A stretch of DNA of 64,000 nucleotides, from the NCBI RefSeq assembly GCF_016862315.1, contig NZ_BOMS01000053.1:163631-227630 (forward strand), in the 5' to 3' direction. Shown piece by piece: positions 24,622 through 32,694 of this stretch. The translations under genes were made by a program, and so were the position numbers. Origin of the DNA: Actinoplanes palleronii. Its GTDB lineage: Bacteria; Actinomycetota; Actinomycetes; Mycobacteriales; Micromonosporaceae. Below the pieces are notes generated by a model that was not told the origin of the DNA, did not search any database, and saw only the letters and a list, made by a program, of their open reading frames with translations. Positions within the stretch are counted from its first letter, which is position 1. Every line of letters starts with the position of its first letter.

Positions 24622-25899
24622 ATGAGCACCACCGATCGAGTCCTTCGGGGCGTGGCGGAGGCGATCGAGTACATCGAGGGGATCTGCTTCAAGACCGGGC
24701 CACCCCGATGGATCGGCGCCGAGCTGGAATGGACCACACACCGTGCCGGTGACCCGGCCGCCTACCTGCGGCCCGAGGAGCTGAGCGCCGCACTCGGCGG
24801 GCACACGCCCGCCAGCCTCGGCAACCCGGAGCCGCGACCACTGCCCGGCGGAGGCCCGGTCACCGTCGAACCCGGTGGCCAGGTGGAGATCTCCTCCGCA
24901 CCGGCGGAATCCCTCACCGCCCTGCACGCCGCCGTGACCGCCGATCACACCGCACTCACCGAGCTGCTCGCCCGGGGCGGGATCGAGCTGGGGGACCACG
25001 GGATCGACCCGCACCGGGCGCCGCGCCGGATCCTCGACACCCCGCGGTACGCGGCCATGGAACACGCCTTCGACGAGGCCGGCCGGACCATGATGGGCAG
25101 CACCGCGGGCCTGCAGGTCTGCCTGGACGCCGGTGAGGGCGCCGCGGTCGCCAGCCGGTGGGCCGCGGTCCACGAGTTCGGGCCGCCGCTGGTGGCGCTG
25201 TTCGCGAACTCGCCCCGGCACGCCGGCCGGGACACCGGGTGGGCCTCCGCCCGGATGGCCGCCTGGTACGGCATCGACCGCCGGCGTACCGCCCCGGCCT
25301 ACGTGCCGTCCGGGCGCGACGACCCGGCCCGGGACTGGGCCCGGTACGCCCTGGACGCGCCGCTGCTCTGCGTACGCCGGGACAGCGGGGACTGGACCGC
25401 GCCGGCCGGGCTCACCTTCGCCGGCTGGATCACGACCGGCCGGCTCGGCGCCGAGGACCGGCCGCCCACCGTGGCCGACCTGGACTACCACCTGAACACC
25501 CTGTTCCCGCCGGTACGCCCGCGCGGCTACCTCGAGGTCCGCTACCTGGACACCCAGCCGGGTGAGGAGTGGATCGCGGCGGTCGCGGCGGTCGCGGCGC
25601 TGTTCGCTGACGACACCGTCACCGACCGGGGGCGGGAGATCGCCGCGCCGGCCGCCGACCGGTGGCTCCCGGCCGCCCGCGACGGGTTGCGTGACCCGGT
25701 CGTCCGGGCCGCCGCCACCGGGCTGGCCGAGCTGGCCTGCCGGAATCTGGACCGGACCGGGCTGCCCGAGGCGGTACGCGATCGGGTCTCCGGGGTGCTG
25801 TCCCGGCGGCTCCGGTCGTACCCGGAAATCCCGAAGCGGACCGCGAGCGGACCGCTCGACCGTTACCCAGCGCCCAGCGTGGAAGGAACCGCACGGTGA
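24622..25899 (+). CDS. egtA: Ergothioneine biosynthesis glutamate-cysteine ligase EgtA
   Basis: Makes gamma-glutamylcysteine, the sulfur donor for ergothioneine. 425 residues from ATG 24622, which has a GAGGGGG site; a GTG nine codons upstream is less likely. GCS2-family features: WIGAELEWTTH near residue 30 (acidic metal ligand), VEPGGQVEISSAP near 85, TMMGSTAGLQVCLD near 155 and YLEVRYLDTQPGEEW near 300. First gene of egtABCD; the stop overlaps the egtB GTG (GTGA). Confidence 0.95.
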   Translation: MSTTDRVLRGVAEAIEYIEGICFKTGPPRWIGAELEWTTHRAGDPAAYLRPEELSAALGGHTPASLGNPEPRPLPGGGPVTVEPGGQVEISSAPAESLTALHAAVTADHTALTELLARGGIELGDHGIDPHRAPRRILDTPRYAAMEHAFDEAGRTMMGSTAGLQVCLDAGEGAAVASRWAAVHEFGPPLVALFANSPRHAGRDTGWASARMAAWYGIDRRRTAPAYVPSGRDDPARDWARYALDAPLLCVRRDSGDWTAPAGLTFAGWITTGRLGAEDRPPTVADLDYHLNTLFPPVRPRGYLEVRYLDTQPGEEWIAAVAAVAALFADDTVTDRGREIAAPAADRWLPAARDGLRDPVVRAAATGLAELACRNLDRTGLPEAVRDRVSGVLSRRLRSYPEIPKRTASGPLDRYPAPSVEGTAR

Positions 25900-27200
25900 C
25901 CCCCGACAAGAATCAGATCGCGGCCCTGCTCGACCGGAGCCGCGCGCGCACCGCCCTGCTCACCGACGCGGTGGACGACGACGAGCTGGGCCGGCAGCAC
26001 TCGCCGCTGATGTCGCCGCTGGTCTGGGACCTGGCGCACGTCGGCAACCAGGAGGAGCTCTGGCTGGTCCGGGACGTCGGCGGGCGCGAACCGGTCCGGG
26101 AGGACATCGACCACCTCTACGACGCGTTCAAGCACGCCCGCAAGGACCGCCCGGCGCTGCCGCTGCTCGACCCGGGCGAGGCCCGCCGCTACCTCGCGCA
26201 GGTCCGGGACAAGGCCCTGGACGTGCTCGACCGGGTACGCCTCGCCGACGACCAGCCGCTGCTGGCCGGTGGCTTCGCGTTCGGGATGATCGTGCAGCAC
26301 GAGCAGCAGCACGACGAGACCATGCTCGCGACCCACCAGCTGCGGACCGGCGCCCCGGTGCTGTCCGCGCCGCCCGCGCCGCCGGGTGACCGCCGGATCC
26401 GCGGTGAGGTGCTGATCCCCGGCGGCGCGTTCACGATGGGCACCGACACCGACCCGTGGGCGCTGGACAACGAACGGCCGGCACACGCCGTCGACGTCCC
26501 GGCGTTCCTGATCGACCGGGCGCCGGTCACCAACGGCGAATACCTGGCGTTCATCGACGCCGGGGGCTACGACGAACCGCGCTGGTGGTCCACCCGGGGC
26601 TGGGAGCACCGCAACACCGCCGGGCTGACCGCGCCGTTGCACTGGTTCCAGGCCGAGGGCGGCTGGCACTACCGGCGGTTCGGGCGCGTCGAGGCGGTGC
26701 AGGCCGACGAGCCGGTGGTGCACGTCTGCTTCTTCGAGGCCGAGGCGTACGCGTCCTGGGCCGGCAAACGCCTGCCGACCGAGGCCGAGTGGGAGAAGGC
26801 GGCCCGCTGGGACCCGGAGACCGGCCGGTCCCGGCGCTTCCCGTGGGGTGACGAGGCGCCCGGCCCGGAGCACGCCAACCTGGGGCAGCGGCACCTCACC
26901 CCGGCGGCGGTCGGCGCGTACCCGGCCGGCGTCTCCCCGCTCGGCGTGCACCAGCTGATGGGTGACGTCTGGGAGTGGACGTCGTCGGAGTTCCATCCGC
27001 ACCCCGGGTTCCGGGTGTTCCCGTACGCGGAGTACTCCGAGGTCTTCTTCGGCGGGGACTACCGGGTGCTGCGCGGTGGCTCGTTCGGCACCGACGGGTC
27101 CGCGGTGCGGGGCACGTTCCGCAACTGGGACCACCCGATCCGCCGGCAGATCTTCAGCGGCTTCCGCTGCGCCCGCGACCTCGCACCGGAGCTCGCCTGA
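25896..27200 (+). CDS. egtB: Ergothioneine sulfoxide synthase EgtB
   Basis: Non-haem iron oxygenase joining gamma-glutamylcysteine to hercynine. 434 residues. The N-terminal DinB-like helical domain (about 1-150) supplies the iron ligands: His48 in DLAHVGNQEE, and His135 and His139 in QHEQQHDE. The C-terminal formylglycine-generating-enzyme-like domain (about 165-430) has GGAFTMGTD, APVTNGEYLAFIDAGGY, KRLPTEAEWEKAARW, GDVWEWTSSEF and GGSFGTD. Starts with GTG overlapping the egtA stop; egtC starts on its stop codon. Confidence 0.97.
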   Translation: MTPDKNQIAALLDRSRARTALLTDAVDDDELGRQHSPLMSPLVWDLAHVGNQEELWLVRDVGGREPVREDIDHLYDAFKHARKDRPALPLLDPGEARRYLAQVRDKALDVLDRVRLADDQPLLAGGFAFGMIVQHEQQHDETMLATHQLRTGAPVLSAPPAPPGDRRIRGEVLIPGGAFTMGTDTDPWALDNERPAHAVDVPAFLIDRAPVTNGEYLAFIDAGGYDEPRWWSTRGWEHRNTAGLTAPLHWFQAEGGWHYRRFGRVEAVQADEPVVHVCFFEAEAYASWAGKRLPTEAEWEKAARWDPETGRSRRFPWGDEAPGPEHANLGQRHLTPAAVGAYPAGVSPLGVHQLMGDVWEWTSSEFHPHPGFRVFPYAEYSEVFFGGDYRVLRGGSFGTDGSAVRGTFRNWDHPIRRQIFSGFRCARDLAPELA

Positions 27201-27949
27201 TGTGTCGGCACCTGGCCTACCTCGGGCCGGCCGTGACCCTGGCCGAGTTGCTGCTCGACCCGCCGCACGCGCTGGCCCACCAGGCCTGGGCGCCGCGGGA
27301 CATGCGCGGCGGCGGCACCATCAACGCGGACGGTTTCGGGGTCGGCTGGTTCCCGCACGGGTCCGCCGAGCCGATCCGGTACCGCAGCGCCATGCCGATC
27401 TGGAGTGACGCCGCGCTGCCCGCGCTGGCCGCCGCGACCACGTCCGGCGCGGTGCTGGCGGCGGTCCGCTCGGCCACCGCCGGGATGCCGGTAGTGGAGA
27501 CCGCGGCCGCGCCGTTCGCCGACGGCCGCTGGCTGTTCAGCCACAACGGCGTGGTGCGCGGCTACCCCGGCACACTCGCCGGGCTCGCCGCCGACCTGCC
27601 GATCGAGGACCTGCTGACCCTCGACGCGCCGACCGACGCGGCGGCGCTGTTCGCCCTGGTCCGCCACCAGCTGCGGGCCGGGAAACCGGCCGCCGAGGTG
27701 CTCGCCTCGGTGGTCCGCGAGACGTTGCGGGCCGCGCCCGGCTCCCGGCTCAACCTGCTGCTCACCGACGGTGAACAGATCACCGCGACGACCGCCGGGC
27801 ACGCACTCTCGGTGCGGGCGGCCGGCGGTGCCGTGCTCGTCGCGTCCGAGCCGCTGGACGCGCACCCGGCCTGGCAGCCGGTACCGGACCACCACCTGTT
27901 GATCGCCACCCGGGCGGACATCGACGTCACCCCCTTAGGAGCACTGTGA
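27200..27949 (+). CDS. egtC: Gamma-glutamyl-hercynylcysteine sulfoxide amidase EgtC
   Basis: Class II glutamine-amidotransferase-fold hydrolase, 249 residues, that removes the glutamate from the EgtB product. Cys2 follows the initiator Met (MCRHLAYLG) and becomes the N-terminal nucleophile. GGGTINADGFGVGW, RSATAGMPV and FSHNGVVRGY are the usual substrate-pocket segments. ATG shares one base with the egtB stop (TGATG); egtD begins with a GTGA overlap at its end. Confidence 0.95.
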   Translation: MCRHLAYLGPAVTLAELLLDPPHALAHQAWAPRDMRGGGTINADGFGVGWFPHGSAEPIRYRSAMPIWSDAALPALAAATTSGAVLAAVRSATAGMPVVETAAAPFADGRWLFSHNGVVRGYPGTLAGLAADLPIEDLLTLDAPTDAAALFALVRHQLRAGKPAAEVLASVVRETLRAAPGSRLNLLLTDGEQITATTAGHALSVRAAGGAVLVASEPLDAHPAWQPVPDHHLLIATRADIDVTPLGAL

Positions 27950-28917
27950 CCTCTCTGGAGAAGCACCTCGACGAGCGTGACCTGGCCCGATCGTTGCGTG
28001 CGGACGTGCGCGACGGGCTCACCGCCACGCCCAAACGGTTGCCACCCAAGTGGTTCTACGACGCGCGGGGCAGCCGGCTCTTCGAGGACATCACCCGGCT
28101 GCCGGAGTACTACCCGACCCGTACCGAGCGGCTGATCCTGACCGAGAACGCCGCCGAGATCGCCCGGATCACCGACGCCAAGACCCTTGTCGAGCTCGGT
28201 TCCGGCTCGTCGGAGAAGACCCGGCTGCTGCTCGACGCGATGTTGTCCCGGGGGACGCTCGGTTCGTTCGTACCGCTGGACGTGTCCGAATCTGCCCTGG
28301 TCGAGGCGGTGCAGTCGCTCGGCGTCGCCTACCCCGGGCTGAGCATCTCCGGCGTGGTCGGCGATCTGACCCGCCACCTGCGGCACCTGCCCGACGGCGA
28401 CAACCGGGTGGTGGCGTTCCTGGGTGGCACGATCGGCAACCTGGTGCCCGAGGAGCGTGCCGCGTTCCTGACCGATCTGCACGCGGCGCTGCACCCGGGC
28501 GAGTGGCTGCTCGTCGGTGCCGACCAGGTCAAGGATCCCGGCACGCTGGTGCCGGCCTACGACGACGCGGCCGGTGTGACGGCCGAGTTCAACAAGAACG
28601 TGCTCCACGTGATCAACAGGGAGCTGCGGGCCGATTTTGATCCGCTCGCGTTCGAGCACGCCGCGGTCTGGGACCCGGACCGCGAGTGGATCGAGATGCG
28701 GCTGCGCTCGGTGCGCGACCAGACCGTGCAGATCAAGGACCTGGACCTCACCGTGCCGTTCGCGGCCGGCGAGGAGATGCGCACCGAGGTCTCCGCGAAA
28801 TTCCGCCGCGACGGACTGACCGCGGAACTCGCCGCGTCGGGCTTCGCCCTCCGTCACTGGTGGACCGACCCGCAGGGCTGGTTCGGCGTCGCGCTGGCCC
28901 AGGCCGTCCAGATCTAA
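27946..28917 (+). CDS. egtD: Histidine N-alpha-methyltransferase EgtD
   Basis: SAM-dependent enzyme adding three methyl groups to histidine to give hercynine. 323 residues, matching the family. LPPKWFYDARGSRLFEDI, LPEYYPTRTE and the SAM loop ELGSGSSEKTRLLL near residue 83 are diagnostic, as are FLGGTIGN and the C-terminal FRRDGLTAEL. Last gene of egtABCD and followed by an intrinsic terminator. No egtE (PLP-dependent C-S lyase) is nearby; it must be elsewhere or replaced, as is common outside mycobacteria. Confidence 0.97.
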   Translation: MTSLEKHLDERDLARSLRADVRDGLTATPKRLPPKWFYDARGSRLFEDITRLPEYYPTRTERLILTENAAEIARITDAKTLVELGSGSSEKTRLLLDAMLSRGTLGSFVPLDVSESALVEAVQSLGVAYPGLSISGVVGDLTRHLRHLPDGDNRVVAFLGGTIGNLVPEERAAFLTDLHAALHPGEWLLVGADQVKDPGTLVPAYDDAAGVTAEFNKNVLHVINRELRADFDPLAFEHAAVWDPDREWIEMRLRSVRDQTVQIKDLDLTVPFAAGEEMRTEVSAKFRRDGLTAELAASGFALRHWWTDPQGWFGVALAQAVQI

Positions 28918-28953
28918 CACCTTTTCCCGTACGGCCGCAGCACGCCGTGTCCG

Positions 28954-28977
28954 GCTCTGATCAGTCAGAGCAGTTTT
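28954..28977 (+). terminator. Intrinsic terminator after egtD
   Basis: GCTCTGA (28954-28960) and TCAGAGC (28965-28971) form a perfect 7-bp stem with a TCAG loop, followed by AGTTTT. Lies 36 nt after the egtD stop. Confidence 0.75.
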
Positions 28978-29018
28978 CCGTACGAGCGCGGCGTGCGCGG
29001 CCGTGGTGGGATGGGCCG

Positions 29019-30068
29019 ATGAGGTTCGAGCATCCGGAACGGCGGGGGTGGCGAGACCACCGGGCGGAACTGCGGAGCGCGCTGACCGGCGAGCAGCTCC
29101 CGATGATCGGGTTGCCGGGCACGGCGGGCGGGTGGATCGCCGGCTGGGACACCTCGGCCGACGTGCTGACCGCGGTGACCGTCAAGTACGGCGAGCCGGG
29201 CTCGTGGCTGTCGGTGGAGACCGCCGTCGCGTCGTCGGGGTCCTCGCTGCGGGAGACGCTGGAGGAGCAGCTGCGGCTGGCCGGGGTCCGCTTCGCCGAC
29301 GTCACCTGGGACGAGTCGGAGGCGGCGGTCACCGTCGACGGGCGTTCGCTGACCGCCCAGGTGCTGCACGCCGGCGAGGACTGGTGGGCGGCCCGGGTGG
29401 TCCTCGGCGCCTCCGCGGTGGCGCAGCTCGCCCCGGAGTTCCGCAGCGCGCCACCGGCTGCCGGTCAGGTGGGGCTGGAGGTGGGGCTGCTGGCGTACCG
29501 GAAAGGGTTCGAACCGCGGCTCGGTGCCCTGCTGCCCGGTGAGATCGCGGAGATGCTGAACGCGCCGATGCCGGACCTGGAGCGATGGGCGCCGGCGCGA
29601 CCGGTGGCCGGCCCGGCCCTGCCCGACGGGGAACCGCACCGGGTGCTCGTCGACATCGTGCTGCAGCAGGCGATCGAGCAGCAGACCTGGATGGCGGAGG
29701 GTGGCCCGATGCCGCAGCTGCCGGCCTCCTGGGGCTCGCTCTGGACCTCGGTGGTCAAGCGCCAGTCCGACCTGGCCGGCCAGTCCGAGGATGCCGCGCA
29801 GAGCGCCGTGTCGGACATGTTGTCGCAGCTCGCCGCGCTGCAGCGGGAAGCGGCCTGGTTCCGCGAGGACACCGCCCTGCGCCACCGCGCGATCAGCGAG
29901 ACGCTGCTGTTCGTCACCGGCCTCGCGACGGACGTGCCCAGCCGCCCGGCCCAGGAGGCCTGGCGCGAACGCCAGGGCACCCGCATCCCGACCACCCGCC
30001 CGGACGCCGTCCTCGCCGCCGGCGACCACTGGCTGACCGCCTGGACCACCTGGACCACCCACCCCTGA
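29019..30068 (+). CDS. Hypothetical 349-residue protein
   Basis: Soluble protein I do not recognise. ATG 29019 begins MRFEHPERRGWRDHRAEL. Residues about 30-200 are mixed alpha/beta with several Trp-containing strands (GGWIAGWDTSADVLTAVTVK, GEDWWAARVVLG). Residues about 215-325 are mainly helical, with LVDIVLQQAIEQQTWMAEGG and SMxxQLAALQREAAWFR-like coiled-coil character. No catalytic motif is visible. No clear ribosome binding site. It lies downstream of the egtD terminator, so it probably has its own promoter, and is followed by two palindrome copies. Confidence 0.75.
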   Translation: MRFEHPERRGWRDHRAELRSALTGEQLPMIGLPGTAGGWIAGWDTSADVLTAVTVKYGEPGSWLSVETAVASSGSSLRETLEEQLRLAGVRFADVTWDESEAAVTVDGRSLTAQVLHAGEDWWAARVVLGASAVAQLAPEFRSAPPAAGQVGLEVGLLAYRKGFEPRLGALLPGEIAEMLNAPMPDLERWAPARPVAGPALPDGEPHRVLVDIVLQQAIEQQTWMAEGGPMPQLPASWGSLWTSVVKRQSDLAGQSEDAAQSAVSDMLSQLAALQREAAWFREDTALRHRAISETLLFVTGLATDVPSRPAQEAWRERQGTRIPTTRPDAVLAAGDHWLTAWTTWTTHP

Positions 30069-30134
30069 CCCGCACAGCCCGGCCCCACGCCGGCGCCCGC
30101 CGCCGGTCCCGCCCGTTGCGCGCCTCCCGGCCCT

Positions 30135-30187
30135 GGCTGGTTCTCAGGGGTGTCTCGCGCCCTGTTTCACACCCCTCAGGACCAGCC
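30135..30187. repeat. Intergenic palindrome family, copy C
   Basis: Arms 30135-30153 (GGCTGGTTCTCAGGGGTGT) and 30169-30187, two mismatches, 15-nt loop. Preceded by CTCCCGGCCCT, which recurs before copy D, so C and D look like a tandem duplication with an 86-bp period. Confidence 0.88.
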
Positions 30188-30220
30188 GGTCCTCCCGCGC
30201 GCTGCCCGCGTCCCGGCCTT

Positions 30221-30274
30221 GGCTGGTTCTCAGGGGGTGTCTCGCGCCCGCTTTGACACCCCTCAGGGCCAGCC
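30221..30274. repeat. Intergenic palindrome family, copy D
   Basis: Arms 30221-30240 (GGCTGGTTCTCAGGGGGTGT) and 30256-30274, 15-nt loop. The left arm has one extra G compared with copy C. The following 100 bp (30290-30390) is unusually rich in purines on this strand and leads into the argC control region; nothing else is recognised there. Confidence 0.86.
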
Positions 30275-30412
30275 GGTCGCGCTTGGCCGGGTAATTGGGA
30301 GATTTCGGGATGGTAGATGGGGATTTGTGGGGAGAGGGGTGGGGTGGGCGCGGGAAGGTGACTCCGGGCACGGCGTGGTTGCCGCAGGGAATGTGAGTTG
30401 ATACGGTTCTTT

Positions 30413-30424
30413 GCATAGTCATGC
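30413..30424. promoter_or_regulatory. Candidate ARG box upstream of argC
   Basis: GCAT-AGTC-ATGC palindrome 10 nt upstream of the argC ATG, overlapping the GGAGGT ribosome binding region. Same architecture as the site before argH (GCAT-TATT-ATGC). Fits the TGCAT...ATGCA type half-sites of actinobacterial ArgR operators; argR is in the operon. Confidence 0.6.
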
Positions 30425-30434
30425 GGAGGTGGGT

Positions 30435-31436
30435 ATGGGAATCCGGGTCGCGGTGGCCGGGGCCAGTGGGTATGCCGGCGGGGAGTTGCTGCGCCTGCTG
30501 GCCGGGCACCCTGAGTTCGACCTGATCGCGGCGACCGCGCACAGTCAAGCCGGTCAGCACGTGACATCCGTCCACCCGCATCTGACCGGGCTGGACCTGA
30601 CGCTCGGCAGCACCGACGCGGAGACGCTCGGCGACGCCGACCTGGTGTTCCTGGCGCTGCCGCACGGGCAGTCGGCCGCGGTGGCCGGGAAGCTGGCGCC
30701 GACCACCCGGATGGTCGACCTGGGCGCCGACTTCCGGCTGGAGAGCGCCGAGCAGTGGACCCGTTACTACGGTGGCGGGCACGCCGGCACCTGGACCTAC
30801 GGGCTGCCCGAGCTGCCCGGCGCCCGGGCGGCCATCAAGGACGCCGACCGGGTGGCGAACACGGGTTGTTATGCGGCCACGATCATCCTGGCGCTGGCGC
30901 CGCTGATCGCCGCCGGTGTCGCCGACCCCGAGGACGTCGTGGTGGTGGCCAGCTCCGGCACGTCCGGCGCGGGCCGCAACGCGAAGGTGAACCTGCTGGC
31001 CAGCGAGATCATGGGTGACCTCTCGCCGTACAAGGTGGGCGCGCACCAGCACGTCGCCGAGATCAAGCAGGCCACCGGGGCGGCGTCGCTGTCGATGACC
31101 CCGATCCTGGCGCCGATGCCGCGGGGCATCCTGGCGACCGTCACCGCGAAGCGGCGCAACGGCGGGGACCCGCGCGAGGCGCTGCAGGCCGCCTACGCCG
31201 ACGAGCCCTTCATCCACGTGCTTCCCGAAGGGGTCTGGCCGCACACCGCGGCCACCTCGGGTTCCAACTCGTGCCATCTGCAGGCCACTGTCGATGTCGA
31301 CTCGGGCCGCATCATCGTGGTGAGCGCACTCGACAACCTCGGCAAGGGCGCCGCCGGTCAAGCGGTGCAGAACGCCAACATCATGTTCGGCTTGCCGGAG
31401 ACGGCGGGCCTCAGCGTCTTCGGGGTCGCGCCATGA
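30435..31436 (+). CDS. argC: N-acetyl-gamma-glutamyl-phosphate reductase
   Basis: Third step of arginine synthesis: NADPH-dependent reduction of N-acetylglutamyl phosphate. 333 residues from ATG 30435, which has GGAGGT a few bases upstream. NADP loop GASGYAGGELLRLLAGHPE at the N-terminus, catalytic Cys145 in ANTGCYAATIILAL, and SSGTSGAGRNAK and KRRNGGDPREAL further on. First gene of the arg operon. Its stop overlaps a small ORF (ATGA) that in turn overlaps argJ. Confidence 0.98.
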   Translation: MGIRVAVAGASGYAGGELLRLLAGHPEFDLIAATAHSQAGQHVTSVHPHLTGLDLTLGSTDAETLGDADLVFLALPHGQSAAVAGKLAPTTRMVDLGADFRLESAEQWTRYYGGGHAGTWTYGLPELPGARAAIKDADRVANTGCYAATIILALAPLIAAGVADPEDVVVVASSGTSGAGRNAKVNLLASEIMGDLSPYKVGAHQHVAEIKQATGAASLSMTPILAPMPRGILATVTAKRRNGGDPREALQAAYADEPFIHVLPEGVWPHTAATSGSNSCHLQATVDVDSGRIIVVSALDNLGKGAAGQAVQNANIMFGLPETAGLSVFGVAP

Positions 31437-31528
31437 GCGACTGCACCGAGTGGCACCACGCCGCACCGCCCGACGGCCTCGCAGACGAGGGCCAGGAGGG
31501 CATGGCAAAGAAGGGCACAGCACCGTGA
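31433..31528 (+). CDS. Putative 31-residue protein coupled to argC and argJ
   Basis: ATG 31433 overlaps the argC stop as ATGA; the TGA at 31526-31528 overlaps the argJ start as GTGA. The frame therefore fills the only gap in an operon where every other junction is the same 4-nt overlap. Peptide: SDCTEWHHAAPPDGLADEG, then a basic end MAKKGTAP. About 84 percent of codons end in G or C. An AGGAGG at 31494-31499 lies inside it, and AAGGGC near its end can serve argJ. Cys4, His8 and His9 could bind metal, but this is speculation. It may be a functional small protein or simply a coupling device that carries ribosomes to argJ. Confidence 0.55.
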   Translation: MSDCTEWHHAAPPDGLADEGQEGMAKKGTAP

Positions 31529-32694
31529 CCGTCACCCATCCCAAGGGCTTCCGGGCCTCCGGCGTCGCTGCCGGGCTCAAGACCAGCGGCAACCCGGATG
31601 TCGCCCTGGTACTCAACGACGGGCCGGACTACACGGCGGCCGGTGTCTTCACCGGCAACCGGGTCAAGGCCGCGCCGGTGCTCTGGAGCCAGCAGGTGCT
31701 CAAGGGCGGGGTGATCCGCGCGGTGGTGCTCAACTCGGGCGGCGCCAACGCCTGCACCGGCTCACAGGGTTTCCGCGACACGCACACCACCGCCGAGCAC
31801 ACCGCCCAGATCCTGCGTACCCAGAAGAAGCTGATGGTCGGCCCCGGCGACGTGGCGGTCTGCTCGACCGGCCTGATCGGCGAGCTGCTGCCGATGGGCA
31901 AGCTGCTGCCCGGCGTGACCGCCGCGGTCAAGGCGCTCGCCACCGACGGCGGGCCGAAGGCGGCCACGGCGATCATGACGACCGACACGGTCGCCAAGAA
32001 CGCGGTCTTCCAGGGCGAGGGCTGGTCGGTCGGCGGGATCGCCAAGGGCGCCGGGATGCTGGCGCCGGCGCTGGCCACCATGCTCGTGGTGATCACCACC
32101 GACGCGTCGGCCGACAACGAGACCCTGGACAAGGCGTTGCGTGCGGCCACCCGGGTCACCTTCGACCGGATCGACGCGGACGGCTGCATGTCGACGAACG
32201 ACACGGTGCTGCTGCTGGCCAGTGGCGCCTCGGACCGGCAGCCGTCGCTCGAGGAGCTGACCGCGGCGGTCACCGAGGTCTGCCACGACCTGGCGCAGCA
32301 GCTGATCGGGGACGCCGAGGGTGCCACCAAGCACATCGCGATCGAGGTGAAGGGCGCGGCCAGCGAGGCTGACGCCGTACAGGTGGGGCGGACCGTGGCC
32401 GGCAACAACCTGGTCAAGACCGCTTTCTTCGGCAACGACCCGAACTGGGGCCGGATCCTGGCCGCGGTCGGGACCACCGACGCGGCGTTCGAGCCGGACC
32501 GGATCGACGTGGCGATCAACGGCGTCTGGGTGTGCAAGAACGGCGCGGCCGCCGAGGACCGCAAGAAGGTCGACCTGGCCGGGCGGAACGTGGACGTCAC
32601 CATCCACCTGCACGAGGGTGAGATGAACGCGACGATCTGGACCACCGACCTGTCGCACGCCTACGTGCACGAGAATTCGGCCTACTCCTCGTGA
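31525..32694 (+). CDS. argJ: Bifunctional ornithine acetyltransferase / N-acetylglutamate synthase
   Basis: Recycles the acetyl group from N-acetylornithine to glutamate, making the pathway cyclic. 389 residues from GTG 31525 (TVTHPKGFRASGVAAGLK). The self-cleavage site is in ATAIMTTDTVAKN near residue 155, where the Thr becomes the N-terminal nucleophile of the beta chain. SGGANACTGSQG and NDPNWGRILAAVG are further family markers. The stop overlaps the argB GTG. Confidence 0.97.
   Translation: MTVTHPKGFRASGVAAGLKTSGNPDVALVLNDGPDYTAAGVFTGNRVKAAPVLWSQQVLKGGVIRAVVLNSGGANACTGSQGFRDTHTTAEHTAQILRTQKKLMVGPGDVAVCSTGLIGELLPMGKLLPGVTAAVKALATDGGPKAATAIMTTDTVAKNAVFQGEGWSVGGIAKGAGMLAPALATMLVVITTDASADNETLDKALRAATRVTFDRIDADGCMSTNDTVLLLASGASDRQPSLEELTAAVTEVCHDLAQQLIGDAEGATKHIAIEVKGAASEADAVQVGRTVAGNNLVKTAFFGNDPNWGRILAAVGTTDAAFEPDRIDVAINGVWVCKNGAAAEDRKKVDLAGRNVDVTIHLHEGEMNATIWTTDLSHAYVHENSAYSS

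Noticed and set aside
28921..28990. Two similar blocks TTTTCCCGTACGG and TTTTCCGTACGAG near the egtD terminator, resembling the 20-mer of palindrome copies A and B
   Set aside because: Similarity is short and no GGCTGG/AGGGGTG arms are present, so I do not count it as a family member.
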